In this document: positions 25,160 through 33,644 of the stretch, in pieces | Position numbering within the stretch: position 1 is the stretch's first letter | How the letters are laid out: each line of letters opens with the position of its first letter | Origin: Elusimicrobium sp. An273 | GTDB taxonomy: Bacteria; Elusimicrobiota; Elusimicrobia; Elusimicrobiales; Elusimicrobiaceae | Assembly: GCF_002159705.1 (NCBI RefSeq) | Contig: NZ_NFJD01000002.1 | Coordinates: 186,001 to 250,000, forward strand | DNA length: 64,000 nt | Direction of reading: 5' to 3' | Translations under genes and position numbers: made by a program | The notes under the pieces: model-generated | The model's input: only the letters and a program-made list of their open reading frames with translations | What the model was told of the DNA's origin: nothing | Database searches by the model: none

Positions 25160-25747
25160 TTATTTTTTGAGCGGAAGCACTTCGTCAATTAAGCCGTATT
25201 CTTTGGCTTCTTGGGCGGACATATAATAGTTGCGTTCGCTGTCGCGGCGGATTTTTTCTTTGTCCTGCCCGGTGTGTTTGGCCAAAATATCCAGCAGGTG
25301 TTCTTTATTGTCGCGCAATTCTTTGGATTCAATTTCAATATCCGTTACCTGGCCGGAAATGCCGCCCCCCCAAATTAAGGGTTGGTGGATCATAATGCGC
25401 GCATGCGGCAGGGCGTAGCGCTTGCCCTTGGAGCCCGCCGCCAGCAAGACGGCGCCAAAGCTCATGGCCTGGCCCATGCAAATAGTGGTGATAGGGGCTT
25501 TGATAAACTGCATCGTGTCGTAAATAGCCAAGCCCGCCGTTACCAAGCCGCCGGGAGAGTTGATGTAGAGGTTGATTTCCCGGTTGGGGTCGTCCGCGTC
25601 CAAATACAGAAGCTGGGCGATAATCATATTCGCGCTGGCAGTATCCACTTCGCCCTCGCGTCCGCCTACAAAAATGATGCGGTCTTTAAGCAGGCGGGAA
25701 AAAATATCATATCCAACGTTCTTTTCAATAATAGTAGGTATAATCAT
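25160..25747 (-). CDS. clpP: ATP-dependent Clp protease proteolytic subunit with Asn in the catalytic triad
   Basis: ClpP is the barrel-forming serine peptidase that works with ClpX or ClpA/C. The 195-residue protein starts [10 protein letters not shown] without a long propeptide. The nucleophile Ser is in [14 protein letters not shown] and the His in RIMIHQP. The third position, Asp in the E. coli segment TERDRF, is Asn here ([12 protein letters not shown]; the codon read on the minus strand is AAC). Asn at this position is known in Listeria ClpP1. A TACAAT ends seven bases before the ATG. No clpX is adjacent; lon lies just downstream. Confidence 0.94.
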   Translation of the reverse strand: MIIPTIIEKNVGYDIFSRLLKDRIIFVGGREGEVDTASANMIIAQLLYLDADDPNREINLYINSPGGLVTAGLAIYDTMQFIKAPITTICMGQAMSFGAVLLAAGSKGKRYALPHARIMIHQPLIWGGGISGQVTDIEIESKELRDNKEHLLDILAKHTGQDKEKIRRDSERNYYMSAQEAKEYGLIDEVLPLKK

Positions 25748-25792
25748 ATTTTACATTGTAGTATATTTTCAAAACCTGCGGGGCCCAAAAAA

Positions 25793-25858
25793 AATTAGGC
25801 CTTTTATCCGGCAAGACCTAGGCCTAAAGACCTTTGTTTTTCGGGAGTTGATTTATTA
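25793..25858 (+). promoter_or_regulatory. Shared upstream element, copy 1
   Basis: ATTAGG-CTTTT, CCTAGGCCTAAAGACC and GATTTATT occur in the same order and near-equal spacing as at 26521-26579. TTAGGCC and GGCCTAA in this copy form an inverted repeat around a 19-base loop. It may be an operator overlapping the promoter or a structured 5' UTR. Confidence 0.5.
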
Positions 25859-25895
25859 GGATAAAAGAAGGAAATAAACTTTTTGGGAGGGTTGT

Positions 25896-26414
25896 ATGAA
25901 ACTAAATAAATTTTTTGCCTTATTGGCCACCTTAGCCGTTTCCACCGCCGCTTTTGCCGGAAATTCTTCCAGCAACAGCGCGCTTATTGAACAGTCCGTC
26001 TCCAGTGCGGCAGCGACCGTAGAAGAAGAAGCCGCCGATCCGCAGATTTTGAAAAATACCCAGCAGGCGCTTACTATGGGCTTTATGATTTTTGACGCCC
26101 ACCGCGATTTAAATTCTATGACCGAGACCGACCAAGCCATCGCCTCGCTGTTGGAATCCAACATCCCGGCTACGCTAAACAAAATTGAAACCTCGTCCGA
26201 CGATGTAGTGGATGAAATTGAACCGATGATTGAACAGCTGACGGATTTGCTGCTTAAAAACCAGACGGTCTACCCCGCCGCTTCCTACGACAGACAAGCC
26301 GGCGTCTATATTACGTTTTTGACGGCGATTATGTACGCCAATCAAAAAGGCCTGCTCTTAGGAAAAGTATCCAATATCTTAAGCGCGGAAATTCAATCTT
26401 CTTTTGCAGAATAA
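25896..26414 (+). CDS. Exported protein of unknown function
   Basis: The 172-residue protein has a Sec signal peptide (MKLNKFFALLATLAVSTAAFA, cut before GNSSS), so the mature part is periplasmic or secreted. The mature part is acidic and helical with no Cys and no motif I recognise. GGGAGG precedes the ATG. It shares an upstream element with the zinc-ribbon repeat gene that follows, implying co-regulation, though a terminator lies between them. Confidence 0.75.
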   Translation: MKLNKFFALLATLAVSTAAFAGNSSSNSALIEQSVSSAAATVEEEAADPQILKNTQQALTMGFMIFDAHRDLNSMTETDQAIASLLESNIPATLNKIETSSDDVVDEIEPMIEQLTDLLLKNQTVYPAASYDRQAGVYITFLTAIMYANQKGLLLGKVSNILSAEIQSSFAE

Positions 26415-26421
26415 GCTGTAA

Positions 26422-26452
26422 TTAAAAGGCCCGGTGCATCCGGGCCTTTTTC
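26422..26452 (+). terminator. Terminator
   Basis: AAAAGGCCCGG/CCGGGCCTTTTT with a TGCAT loop follows the exported-protein gene. Confidence 0.85.
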
Positions 26453-26520
26453 TTGGATATACACAAACGGACTGGTACCGATTTTGAACGACACCCTCTT
26501 AGAAAACAGTCCTATTTTAA

Positions 26521-26579
26521 ATTAGGTCTTTTTTTAGCCGCGGCCTAGGCCCAAAGGCCCTTTGCAAATCGATTTATTT
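26521..26579 (+). promoter_or_regulatory. Shared upstream element, copy 2
   Basis: ATTAGG-CTTTT, CCTAGGCCCAAAGGCC and GATTTATT match the element before the previous gene. Several differences are compatible with pairing changes, but one creates a mismatch, so RNA structure is not proven. Confidence 0.5.
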
Positions 26580-26636
26580 TATTTAAACTACAGGTAAGGA
26601 AATTCTATTTACACCGATTCTTTTCGTGGAGGAACA

Positions 26637-27653
26637 ATGAAAAATCTGAAATGGATGTTAGCCGTTTTAACCGCTGTCCTGATTACAGCCCCGGTTTTTG
26701 CCCAAGCCCCCAAATCGTCGGCCCGCACCGCACAAGAAGGGCTTTCGGCCAGCATTGAACGCGCGGCCGTCAAAGCGGTGCGCCAGCATCAAAAGAAAGT
26801 TTGCTGTTATTGCGGGGAAGAAATTTTGTACCCGGGCCAGCATTGCTCGGCCTCCGGCTACGTTTCTCTTTGCACGACGCAGGAATATCAGCCCGCCAAA
26901 CGCACGGACAGCACTCCCTCCGTCTGCCCCAAATGCGGTGAAGAATATACGATTGACGAAAAATACCACGGCGCTAAACACGTCTGCCAAGTAAAAGACG
27001 CCCAAGAAGAACAAGCGCCCGTCTGCTGCCGCTGCGGCGAAGAAATCCTTTCTAAAGGACAGCACTGCGCGGCCTCCGGCTACGTTTCTCTTTGCACGAC
27101 GCAGGAATATCAGCCCGCCAAACGCACGGACAGTGTTCCCTCCGTCTGCCCCAAATGCGGCAAAGCTTATACGATTGACGAAAAACACCACGGCGCTAAA
27201 CACGTCTGCCAAGCGGAAAACACCCAAGAAGAACAAGCGCCCGTCTGCTGCCGCTGCAGAGAAGAAATTCTGTCCCAAGGCCAACACTGCCAAGCAACCA
27301 GCTGCACCTCTCTTTGCACGACGCAGGAATATCAGCCCGCTAAACGCACGGACAGTGTTCCCTCCGTCTGCCCCAAATGCGGCAAAGCGTACACGATTGA
27401 CGAAAAATACCACGGCGCCAAACACGTGTGCAAAACTGCCCAAAAAGACACGGTAGAATACTGCATTTACTGCGGAGAACCGATTGTAGAAAACAACCAA
27501 AAATGCACCGTAGCAAAAGGGATGGACTGCAGGGTGCGCTGCCCGGAATGCACGGTCAACTTGCGGGATCCTAAAAACCTAAACGCCGCCGGCACCCACT
27601 ACTGCAGATTCAAACTAGTCATCAAACCGGTTAAACCGCACACCGGCAAATAA
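26637..27653 (+). CDS. Exported tandem zinc-ribbon repeat protein
   Basis: The 338-residue protein has a signal peptide (MKNLKWMLAVLTAVLITAPV, ending FAQA). From about residue 55 it consists of three nearly identical 74-residue units and a diverged fourth. Each unit holds CC-x-CGEEI, an HC, an LC, CPKCG and HVC, i.e. enough Cys for two zinc-ribbon-like sites, and the constant segment TTQEYQPAKRTDS. Outside the cytoplasm these Cys could bind metal or form disulfides. GGAGG precedes the ATG. I know no family with this architecture; the function is unknown. Confidence 0.8.
   Translation: MKNLKWMLAVLTAVLITAPVFAQAPKSSARTAQEGLSASIERAAVKAVRQHQKKVCCYCGEEILYPGQHCSASGYVSLCTTQEYQPAKRTDSTPSVCPKCGEEYTIDEKYHGAKHVCQVKDAQEEQAPVCCRCGEEILSKGQHCAASGYVSLCTTQEYQPAKRTDSVPSVCPKCGKAYTIDEKHHGAKHVCQAENTQEEQAPVCCRCREEILSQGQHCQATSCTSLCTTQEYQPAKRTDSVPSVCPKCGKAYTIDEKYHGAKHVCKTAQKDTVEYCIYCGEPIVENNQKCTVAKGMDCRVRCPECTVNLRDPKNLNAAGTHYCRFKLVIKPVKPHTGK
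26799..27464 (+). repeat. Three 222-bp tandem repeats within the gene
   Basis: Units start at 26799, 27021 and 27243, an exact period of 222 bp (74 codons), with long stretches identical at the DNA level. This points to recent duplication or homogenisation and makes copy-number change likely. Confidence 0.85.
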
Positions 27654-27670
27654 GATTTATCCGACATTAC

Positions 27671-27701
27671 AAAAATCCCCGCTTCGGCGGGGATTTTTTT
27701 T
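27671..27701 (+). terminator. Terminator
   Basis: AAAAATCCCCGC/GCGGGGATTTTT with a TTCG tetraloop and T8 follows the repeat-protein gene. Confidence 0.9.
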
Positions 27702-27825
27702 GCGGGGTTTAATCGTTGTTTTTCAGGGAAAATAAATTTTTCCGTTTGGCGGGAAAAAATGTACAATAAAAAATTGTTGGTCGGCCCGTACCCGAAATTT
27801 CTCTGCCGGCCCGAAAGAGGTTGCT

Positions 27826-29178
27826 ATGACAATTCAACGAAACGCTGAAGAAAAAGAAAAAATTAAAGAAATTTTAGCTTTGGCCGAGCGGAATAATATC
27901 CAAATTATTAAGCTGTGGTTCGTGGATATTCTGGGCAATTTAAAGTCTCTTTCTCTTTCTTACCGAGAATTTGAATATGCAATGAACGAAGGAATGGGGT
28001 TTGACGGCTCCTCTGTGGAAGGGTTTGCACGGTTGTACGAGTCCGATTTGGTGGCCTTGCCGGATTTGGACACCTTCCAAATGTTTCCGCCGGAATTTAC
28101 CGGCGCGCCCATTGCACGCTTTTTCTGCGATATCAAAACGACGGACGGCAAGCAGTTTGAAGGCGACCCGCGCTACATCCTTAAAAAGAACCTGGCGGAA
28201 ATGAAAAAGGCCGGTTTTGACCAATTTATGGTGGGGCCGGAGTTGGAGTACTTCTACTTCAAAGACAACAAACATCCCGAAACGCTGGACTGCGGCGGAT
28301 ATTTTGACACGATTCCGCTGGATTCCTCCTACGCCGTACGCCGCCAAACCATGCAAATGCTGGAAAAATTGGGCATCCATGTGGAGTATTCCCACCACGA
28401 GGTGGCCCCTTCCCAGCACGAAATTGACCTTCGCTACGACGAAGCCATGAAAATGGCCGACCAAGTCATTACGTACCGCACCGTCGTCAAGCAAGTGGCG
28501 GCCGCAAACGGCATTTATGCCACCTTTATGCCCAAACCGTTGGCCCATGTAAACGGAAGCGGCATGCACGTGCATCAATCCCTGTTTGCCAACGGCTCCA
28601 ATGCTTTTTTTGACGAAAAAGACCCGCTGTACTTATCCCAAACGGCGCGCCATTACATCGCCGGCATTTTGGCCAATGTAAAAGAAATCTGCTCCGTAAC
28701 AGACCAGTGGGTAAACTCCTATAAACGCTTGGTGCCGGGCTTTGAAGCCCCTGCCTACATTGCCTGGGGCCGCAAAAACCGCAGCGCTTTGGTGCGCATT
28801 CCGCAAGCCAAACAGGGCAAGGCCAACGCCACCCGCATTGAATGCCGTTTCCCCGATCCGGCCTGCAACCCGTACCTGGCTTTTGCCGTTATGTTAGGCG
28901 CCGGGTTGGACGGCATTAAACGCAAACTGCAAGTGCCGCCGATTACGGAAGAAAATATCTTTCATATGACACCGCAAGAACGCAAAGCGCACGGCATAGA
29001 TACCCTGCCGGCCTATTTGTACGAAGCCGTGAACTATACGCGCCATTCCAAATTGGTGCGCCAAGTACTGGGAGACCATACTTTTGAAAAGTTCATTGCC
29101 AACAAAGATATTGAATGGGACAATTACCGCACCCACGTTTCCAGCTATGAGTTGGAAAAATATCTTTCCGTACTTTAA
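27826..29178 (+). CDS. glnA: Glutamine synthetase, type I
   Basis: GlnA makes glutamine from glutamate, ammonia and ATP. The 450-residue protein carries the beta-grasp domain (GMGFDGSSVEGF), the metal and ATP site (VGPELEYF), the catalytic GSGMHVHQSLF with both His ligands, NSYKRLVPG and the RIECRFPDPACNPYLA segment. The C-terminal adenylylation motif NLYDLP of the GSI-beta class is absent; DTLPAYLYEAV stands in the region. Control by adenylylation is therefore unlikely. AGAGG precedes the ATG, and a leader of about 60 bases follows a TACAAT. Confidence 0.95.
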   Translation: MTIQRNAEEKEKIKEILALAERNNIQIIKLWFVDILGNLKSLSLSYREFEYAMNEGMGFDGSSVEGFARLYESDLVALPDLDTFQMFPPEFTGAPIARFFCDIKTTDGKQFEGDPRYILKKNLAEMKKAGFDQFMVGPELEYFYFKDNKHPETLDCGGYFDTIPLDSSYAVRRQTMQMLEKLGIHVEYSHHEVAPSQHEIDLRYDEAMKMADQVITYRTVVKQVAAANGIYATFMPKPLAHVNGSGMHVHQSLFANGSNAFFDEKDPLYLSQTARHYIAGILANVKEICSVTDQWVNSYKRLVPGFEAPAYIAWGRKNRSALVRIPQAKQGKANATRIECRFPDPACNPYLAFAVMLGAGLDGIKRKLQVPPITEENIFHMTPQERKAHGIDTLPAYLYEAVNYTRHSKLVRQVLGDHTFEKFIANKDIEWDNYRTHVSSYELEKYLSVL

Positions 29179-29196
29179 GCGTACTGAAAAAATTCA

Positions 29197-29227
29197 AAAC
29201 ACCCCGGCCCAACCGGGGTGTTTTTAT
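29197..29227 (+). terminator. Terminator of glnA
   Basis: The ACACCCCGG/CCGGGGTGT stem with T5 follows the glnA stop. Confidence 0.85.
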
Positions 29228-29242
29228 TTCAAGCCCAAACAA

Positions 29243-29272
29243 AAACGCCCCGCGCGCAAGCACGGGGCGTGT
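29243..29272 (-). terminator. Terminator of the pilus operon
   Basis: ACGCCCCG and CGGGGCGT flank a 10-base loop, with a T-run on the minus strand, 16 bases past the metallopeptidase stop. Confidence 0.75.
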
Positions 29273-29287
29273 AAAAAATCACCGGGG

Positions 29288-30862
29288 TTATTTGTCCGCC
29301 CACCGCCAGAAGTTATCTTCAAAATTGGCAATAGAGTTATAGCGGTACGCCCGGCCCAAGGCCTTTTCCACCGAATAGGGCTGATAGACCGTTTTGCCGC
29401 GGGAATCTTTGACCAAAAACCCGGTAGAAGGGTTGCGCACGGCTTCCCCTTCCGAAAGCAGGCGGGTAAATTGCTCAAACTGCATACGATTGGACGGAGA
29501 AGCTCCCCCCGCCGGATTGAGCAGGAAGCGCACCATCAAATAGGCCTGGAAATACCAATCCTGCGTTTTGCCGCGGCCTTCTGCCGCGTTTAAGGAACCT
29601 TCTTCCATAAATTCGGCAAACGGAACCAAATAAAGCGGTTTTCCGGGTTTTTTGGCGGTTAGTTTTTTGGCCGAGCCAAACATGGAAGACGAACCGAAAG
29701 AGGCCACTTCCGTGGAAGGATCCCGCTGGAAATTAAGCGTTTTAAAATCATTGTTCCACGGGCCGCCTTTGAGGCCGTTGTACGCTTGGTCTTCCAACAG
29801 AACGGCCAAGCCTTCATCCAGCCAAGTGGGCGTCATAATGCGGCCGGTTTTGTGGCTGTCAAAAAATTGCTGGGTAAAAATATGCGTCAGCTCGTGCGTA
29901 AATACTTCTTTTAATTCCTGCGTTTTGCCGGGCTCGTCATAGACTACAATTTCCCCGCGCGTCGGGTACGCCATGGCGCGCGTCCACGCTTTGGCGTTGG
30001 GCTCATAGCGCAGGTAAGACTGATGATCCTGATACACAAACACGCGCACCCGACCGGACATCATCCACGGAATAAATCGGCGCAAGGTTTGGTAGGCCGA
30101 TTCAAACGTCATGGACATATTGGAAGAGCTGATGCCGGTAGAGCGTTTTTGGGTATAGATATCAAAATGCGTGCTTTTGGACAATACCCACGTAACACCC
30201 GGCCGGTAGGCATTGGGGTCAAATTTTTTGTTGGGCGCCGGTACGGTTTTGGGGCGGTTCTGCGCGGCGGACGGAGGAATGGAGCGCCCCGCCGTTTGCA
30301 ACGCTTCCTTGGATTTTTCCAACATTTTTACGGCATATTCCAATTCCGCCTCGGCCGCGGCTTCTTCCGGCGAAAGTTCTTCCGTTTCTTCAGAAGAGGA
30401 GGCTTGCTGCTGAGAGGCGGGAAGCAGTGCGTTGGACTTTTCTATATCTTTTTCCAAAGCAGTCGGCTTTGCCTGTGCCGCCTGGGCGCGTTTTTCTTTG
30501 GCTTGCTGTACGCGTTTGGCCGCCGCCGGCGAAAGTTGCTTGGCCGGGGCCGCAACGGTGGTCTGCACGCTTTGCACCGTACCGCCCATTTCAAGCGGCA
30601 TATCCAAGGTGGTGGACGAAGCCGCCGGCGGCTGGGAAACGGGCATAGGCGCCGGTGGAGGAACTTCAATAGAAGAAGCCGTCCCCATCACATTGGAAGA
30701 CGTTTGCAGCGATTGTTTTAATAAATCGATATTAGACTGCGGGGTTTGCACCGCCGTGGACACCTGAATGGAAGGCGAAACCGCCGGCGCAGTGGACGGC
30801 TGTTGGGCACTGACCGAAAGCGCCACACTAAACGACATTAAAAACAGAAGGCTCTTTTTCAT
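29288..30862 (-). CDS. Exported gluzincin-type metallopeptidase
   Basis: The 524-residue protein has a signal peptide (MKKSLLFLMSFSVALSVSA), a low-complexity Pro/Ser/Gln/Ala-rich region (about 20-190) and a C-terminal peptidase domain. That domain has the zinc motif HELTH near residue 325 and a downstream WLDEGLAV supplying the third ligand Glu. This is the peptidase-MA/gluzincin pattern. It closes the pilus operon, 13 bases after the PilX-like gene, which suggests a role in pilus or surface-protein processing; that is inference. The substrate is unknown. Confidence 0.8.
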   Translation of the reverse strand: MKKSLLFLMSFSVALSVSAQQPSTAPAVSPSIQVSTAVQTPQSNIDLLKQSLQTSSNVMGTASSIEVPPPAPMPVSQPPAASSTTLDMPLEMGGTVQSVQTTVAAPAKQLSPAAAKRVQQAKEKRAQAAQAKPTALEKDIEKSNALLPASQQQASSSEETEELSPEEAAAEAELEYAVKMLEKSKEALQTAGRSIPPSAAQNRPKTVPAPNKKFDPNAYRPGVTWVLSKSTHFDIYTQKRSTGISSSNMSMTFESAYQTLRRFIPWMMSGRVRVFVYQDHQSYLRYEPNAKAWTRAMAYPTRGEIVVYDEPGKTQELKEVFTHELTHIFTQQFFDSHKTGRIMTPTWLDEGLAVLLEDQAYNGLKGGPWNNDFKTLNFQRDPSTEVASFGSSSMFGSAKKLTAKKPGKPLYLVPFAEFMEEGSLNAAEGRGKTQDWYFQAYLMVRFLLNPAGGASPSNRMQFEQFTRLLSEGEAVRNPSTGFLVKDSRGKTVYQPYSVEKALGRAYRYNSIANFEDNFWRWADK

Positions 30863-30875
30863 AGGGCTTAATCCG

Positions 30876-31304
30876 TTATAAGGTATCCGTATCCGATTCT
30901 ATGGTATAGGTCAACTTGCATTTGCGGGCATTATCGGCCGTAGGATAGGTGGTGGTAAATTCGGCCGTAACGTCGTAGGTTTTCCCGTTGACCGGAATGT
31001 GGCAAGTGTGGGTGCGCACCGAATTGGCCGTTGAACAGGCCGACGTGACATTCGTGGAGTTGCAGTACATAATGCATTGGCGCAAATCCCGCGAAAAGGC
31101 CTCCGAATTTTTGATAGACCATAAGGTGTTTACTTCCGCCATGCACGAGTTAACCAACATTTGGGCCGAAACCGTACGCCGCGTCTTGCGGGCCGCCGTT
31201 ACGCGCGACAAACTGGCCCGAAGCAACATCGTTGCCATCCCCGCCAGAATGACCGTAATCAGCAAAACTTGCAGTAAAGCCGCCCCTTTGTTATTCTTCC
31301 ACAT
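30876..31304 (-). CDS. Minor prepilin, PilX/GspK-like (no Glu5)
   Basis: The 142-residue prepilin has leader MWKNNKG and the hydrophobic helix AALLQVLLITVILAGMA. Position 5 is Gln, not Glu, as seen in the tip pseudopilin GspK/PilX class. Several Cys pairs are present in the globular part. It is last of six consecutive prepilins, the order expected for a G-H-I-J-K style set. Confidence 0.8.
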   Translation of the reverse strand: MWKNNKGAALLQVLLITVILAGMATMLLRASLSRVTAARKTRRTVSAQMLVNSCMAEVNTLWSIKNSEAFSRDLRQCIMYCNSTNVTSACSTANSVRTHTCHIPVNGKTYDVTAEFTTTYPTADNARKCKLTYTIESDTDTL

Positions 31305-31314
31305 ACAAAACCCC

Positions 31315-32049
31315 TCAGTCTTCTACCCGAAAGCCATTGGGCAAAATAAATGTTTCTTCCACTACGTCATTTACGATAGGCGTGCTGTCCAGTTCGGTAA
31401 TAATTTTCAGCACCAGCACGCTGGCTAAGTCTTTCCGCCGCCAATCCACCGATACGGCGTCCTTCTCGCTATATTCCGCATCCGAGCCGGACAAGCGAAA
31501 CAAAGGCACCGGATAATACTTGGAATCGCCCGACGAACCAATGGGCGGAATAAACTTTACATTATGTAAAAATACTTCAAAATTATCGTCCGTATCAGGC
31601 GTACCGCAGACAGGAGCGATTCCGTCCCAAGTGGGAACGGAGGAACTCTCCCGGCGGTAAATCGTTCCTTTGGAAAGAGCCCCGGTAGGCGTAGCCGTCG
31701 TGCCGCCGGTAACGAAACAATAAGTCACGTACGAGGGAGTAACCATACTGTTAATGGCATTGTTATTTAAATTAATGTTCTTGGCCAGCAACAACAACGG
31801 GGTTACCGCCCCTTCAGAGGAAGAATCTATCCGCCCGCGCACGTACATTACCCGGCTGGAAGCATGGATATCGTCGCGCAGCTGCCGCAAGGCAATAGAC
31901 AAATTGTTGCGTAATAAAATTTTACTGCGCCCCACTCCGGATTCCCGCGAAGCGGCCGTCGTAAGCGCGGCCAACGCCACCCCGATAATTCCCACAATCA
32001 TCACGGCCAGTAAAATTTCCGTCAGTGTAAACCCTTTTTTATTTTTCAT
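31315..32049 (-). CDS. Minor prepilin, PilW/GspJ-like
   Basis: The 244-residue prepilin has leader MKNKKG and helix FTLTEILLAVMIVGIIGVAL with Glu5. The longer globular domain and place between the PilV-like and PilX-like genes fit PilW/GspJ, a minor pilin of the priming tip complex. It overlaps the upstream gene by four bases. Confidence 0.8.
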   Translation of the reverse strand: MKNKKGFTLTEILLAVMIVGIIGVALAALTTAASRESGVGRSKILLRNNLSIALRQLRDDIHASSRVMYVRGRIDSSSEGAVTPLLLLAKNINLNNNAINSMVTPSYVTYCFVTGGTTATPTGALSKGTIYRRESSSVPTWDGIAPVCGTPDTDDNFEVFLHNVKFIPPIGSSGDSKYYPVPLFRLSGSDAEYSEKDAVSVDWRRKDLASVLVLKIITELDSTPIVNDVVEETFILPNGFRVED

Positions 32050-32543
32050 AGCGTAAATCCGTTACACGTAATATAATACTTCACGCTTATCACTGAAGCA
32101 TAGGGCGAAGCCCCCCAGCCCTCCACCATGCCATTTGCATTGTAGTTGGCAGAAAAAGGAACCGACATATTCACTTTTTCCGTACCGGTGGTATAGTAAA
32201 AACTGGAGGTATTTCTGTCACAAATCGGTGGCAGCATACAATTGATAAAATGCGTCCGCCCGATCGCCAAGGGGTTGTTGTCCCCTCCGCACAAGCCGTT
32301 TCTCAATTCCGAAGGAATTTCCGCATCGGAAGACAAATACAGCACCGGCGGATACATTTGCAATTGTTCATTGGCGCGCTCTACCGCCAAAATCATGGAT
32401 TCCCGGATGTCCGGCGTCCCGGCTTTGCGCGAAACGGAAAGCAGCACGCCAAAAGTGCCTGCCGCGACCAGCGCCAAAAGGCCCAAGGCAATTAGCCCTT
32501 CCAGCACCGTTACACCCGTTTTTTTGCTCAAAATCTTTTTCAT
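32046..32543 (-). CDS. Minor prepilin, PilV/GspI-like
   Basis: The start at 32543 is preferred because TAGGGGGA lies upstream; it gives about 165 residues. The leader MKKILSKKTG precedes VTVLEGLIALGLLALVAAG, with Val at mature position 1 and Glu at 5. It is a member of the minor-pilin set, coupled to the PilW-like gene. Confidence 0.8.
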   Translation of the reverse strand: MKKILSKKTGVTVLEGLIALGLLALVAAGTFGVLLSVSRKAGTPDIRESMILAVERANEQLQMYPPVLYLSSDAEIPSELRNGLCGGDNNPLAIGRTHFINCMLPPICDRNTSSFYYTTGTEKVNMSVPFSANYNANGMVEGWGASPYASVISVKYYITCNGFTL

Positions 32544-32553
32544 TTCCGTCCCC

Positions 32554-33126
32554 CTAATCCGCATTATCCTGAGGCTTCATGGTTTGGTTCACGAAAATAT
32601 GATAGCTGCTGCTCGTATATTTTTTGCCGGCCCCGCTGGCACCGCGCACCACCACCAACGGCGTATTGGTGCCCACCGTTTCGGTAATCTGGCATTTGGT
32701 AGGCTGCGCCCCGCCGGAAATGGGGTTGCACGCACAAAATTCATAGGGTAACCCCGAAAAATCTTTAAACGACAAATACCCGCACGCAAATAACTGCGAC
32801 AAGCTGGAGCGGGAAGAATTATTTGTGGTACTGTTTTGATAGGGGATTCCGTCCGAAGTGGGAGACACGCACGCAGACGGCGCCGCCATGACCACCGCAT
32901 TTCCCGCCGTAGTAGAAGGGGTAAAGCACTCTTGCTTTACGCCTAACCCGCGGCTGACTTGATAATAAGAACGCATCGCTTCCGCCATTTTTTTGGCCGC
33001 CGCCTTGGCCTGCCCGTTTTTAACTTCGTACCGCACGGAACGAAAAACCGGAACCGCCATGGAGACCACCACTGCGATCACCAACAGCACAGCCAAAATT
33101 TCCATTAGCGTAAATCCCTTTTTCAT
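32554..33126 (-). CDS. Prepilin, GspH/FimT-like
   Basis: The 190-residue prepilin has a very short leader (MKKG) and helix FTLMEILAVLLVIAVVVSM with Glu5. The globular part has six Cys. It is third in the cluster, the place of GspH/FimT-like pilins in other systems, but the subclass is tentative. Confidence 0.8.
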   Translation of the reverse strand: MKKGFTLMEILAVLLVIAVVVSMAVPVFRSVRYEVKNGQAKAAAKKMAEAMRSYYQVSRGLGVKQECFTPSTTAGNAVVMAAPSACVSPTSDGIPYQNSTTNNSSRSSLSQLFACGYLSFKDFSGLPYEFCACNPISGGAQPTKCQITETVGTNTPLVVVRGASGAGKKYTSSSYHIFVNQTMKPQDNAD

Positions 33127-33129
33127 ATG

Positions 33130-33591
33130 TTAATTGGCTCCAACTATTTCTAATACGCTTCCCGAATTTTCAAAACAATACAAATATCCTTGTTTGGCTA
33201 AATAGCGGTTGGGCAATTTTTCACTTTTCCCCGACATACAAGCCAAATATGTAGACGAGGGACAAATAATCGAGTTTCCCCCGGTGCATATTTCAAAAGA
33301 AAAATACGGATCCTCCAGTAAATACGAAAAACTCTTTTCCAAATACCCGCAATTTACTAAATTGCTGATGTTTAACGTAGAATTAGAGGTGATGAGGGTG
33401 CACGCCGCCGGATCCATCCGATAGCGCTGCACGGCATTGGCTAAGGCTTCCGCCTGGGCTTTGGCCCCGGCCAAACGCGTTTCCGCGGCACTCTCGCGAT
33501 AGGCAACCGTAGCAAATACCGCCAAAATGCCAATGATAGTAGCCGCAATCAACAGCTCTAAAAGCGTAAACCCCTTGTTATTTTTCTTCAT
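33130..33591 (-). CDS. Prepilin
   Basis: The 153-residue prepilin has leader MKKNNKG and helix FTLLELLIAATIIGILAVFA with Glu5. It has Cys pairs in the C-terminal half and starts three bases upstream of the next gene's region, within the pilus operon. The subclass is not assigned. Confidence 0.85.
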   Translation of the reverse strand: MKKNNKGFTLLELLIAATIIGILAVFATVAYRESAAETRLAGAKAQAEALANAVQRYRMDPAACTLITSNSTLNISNLVNCGYLEKSFSYLLEDPYFSFEICTGGNSIICPSSTYLACMSGKSEKLPNRYLAKQGYLYCFENSGSVLEIVGAN

Positions 33592-33644
33592 ATTATTCCC
33601 TTACTAAAGTATTGCACCGATTCAGACGGATGTCAAGCCAAAAG

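Noticed and set aside
25793..26579. c-di-GMP-I (GEMM) riboswitch as explanation of the shared element
   Set aside because: The conserved GGCAAACC and GGTAGCGGGGTTACC-like parts are missing.
26799..27464. CRISPR-like array
   Set aside because: The 222-bp periodic repeats are in-frame protein repeats of exactly 74 codons, with no short repeat-spacer structure.
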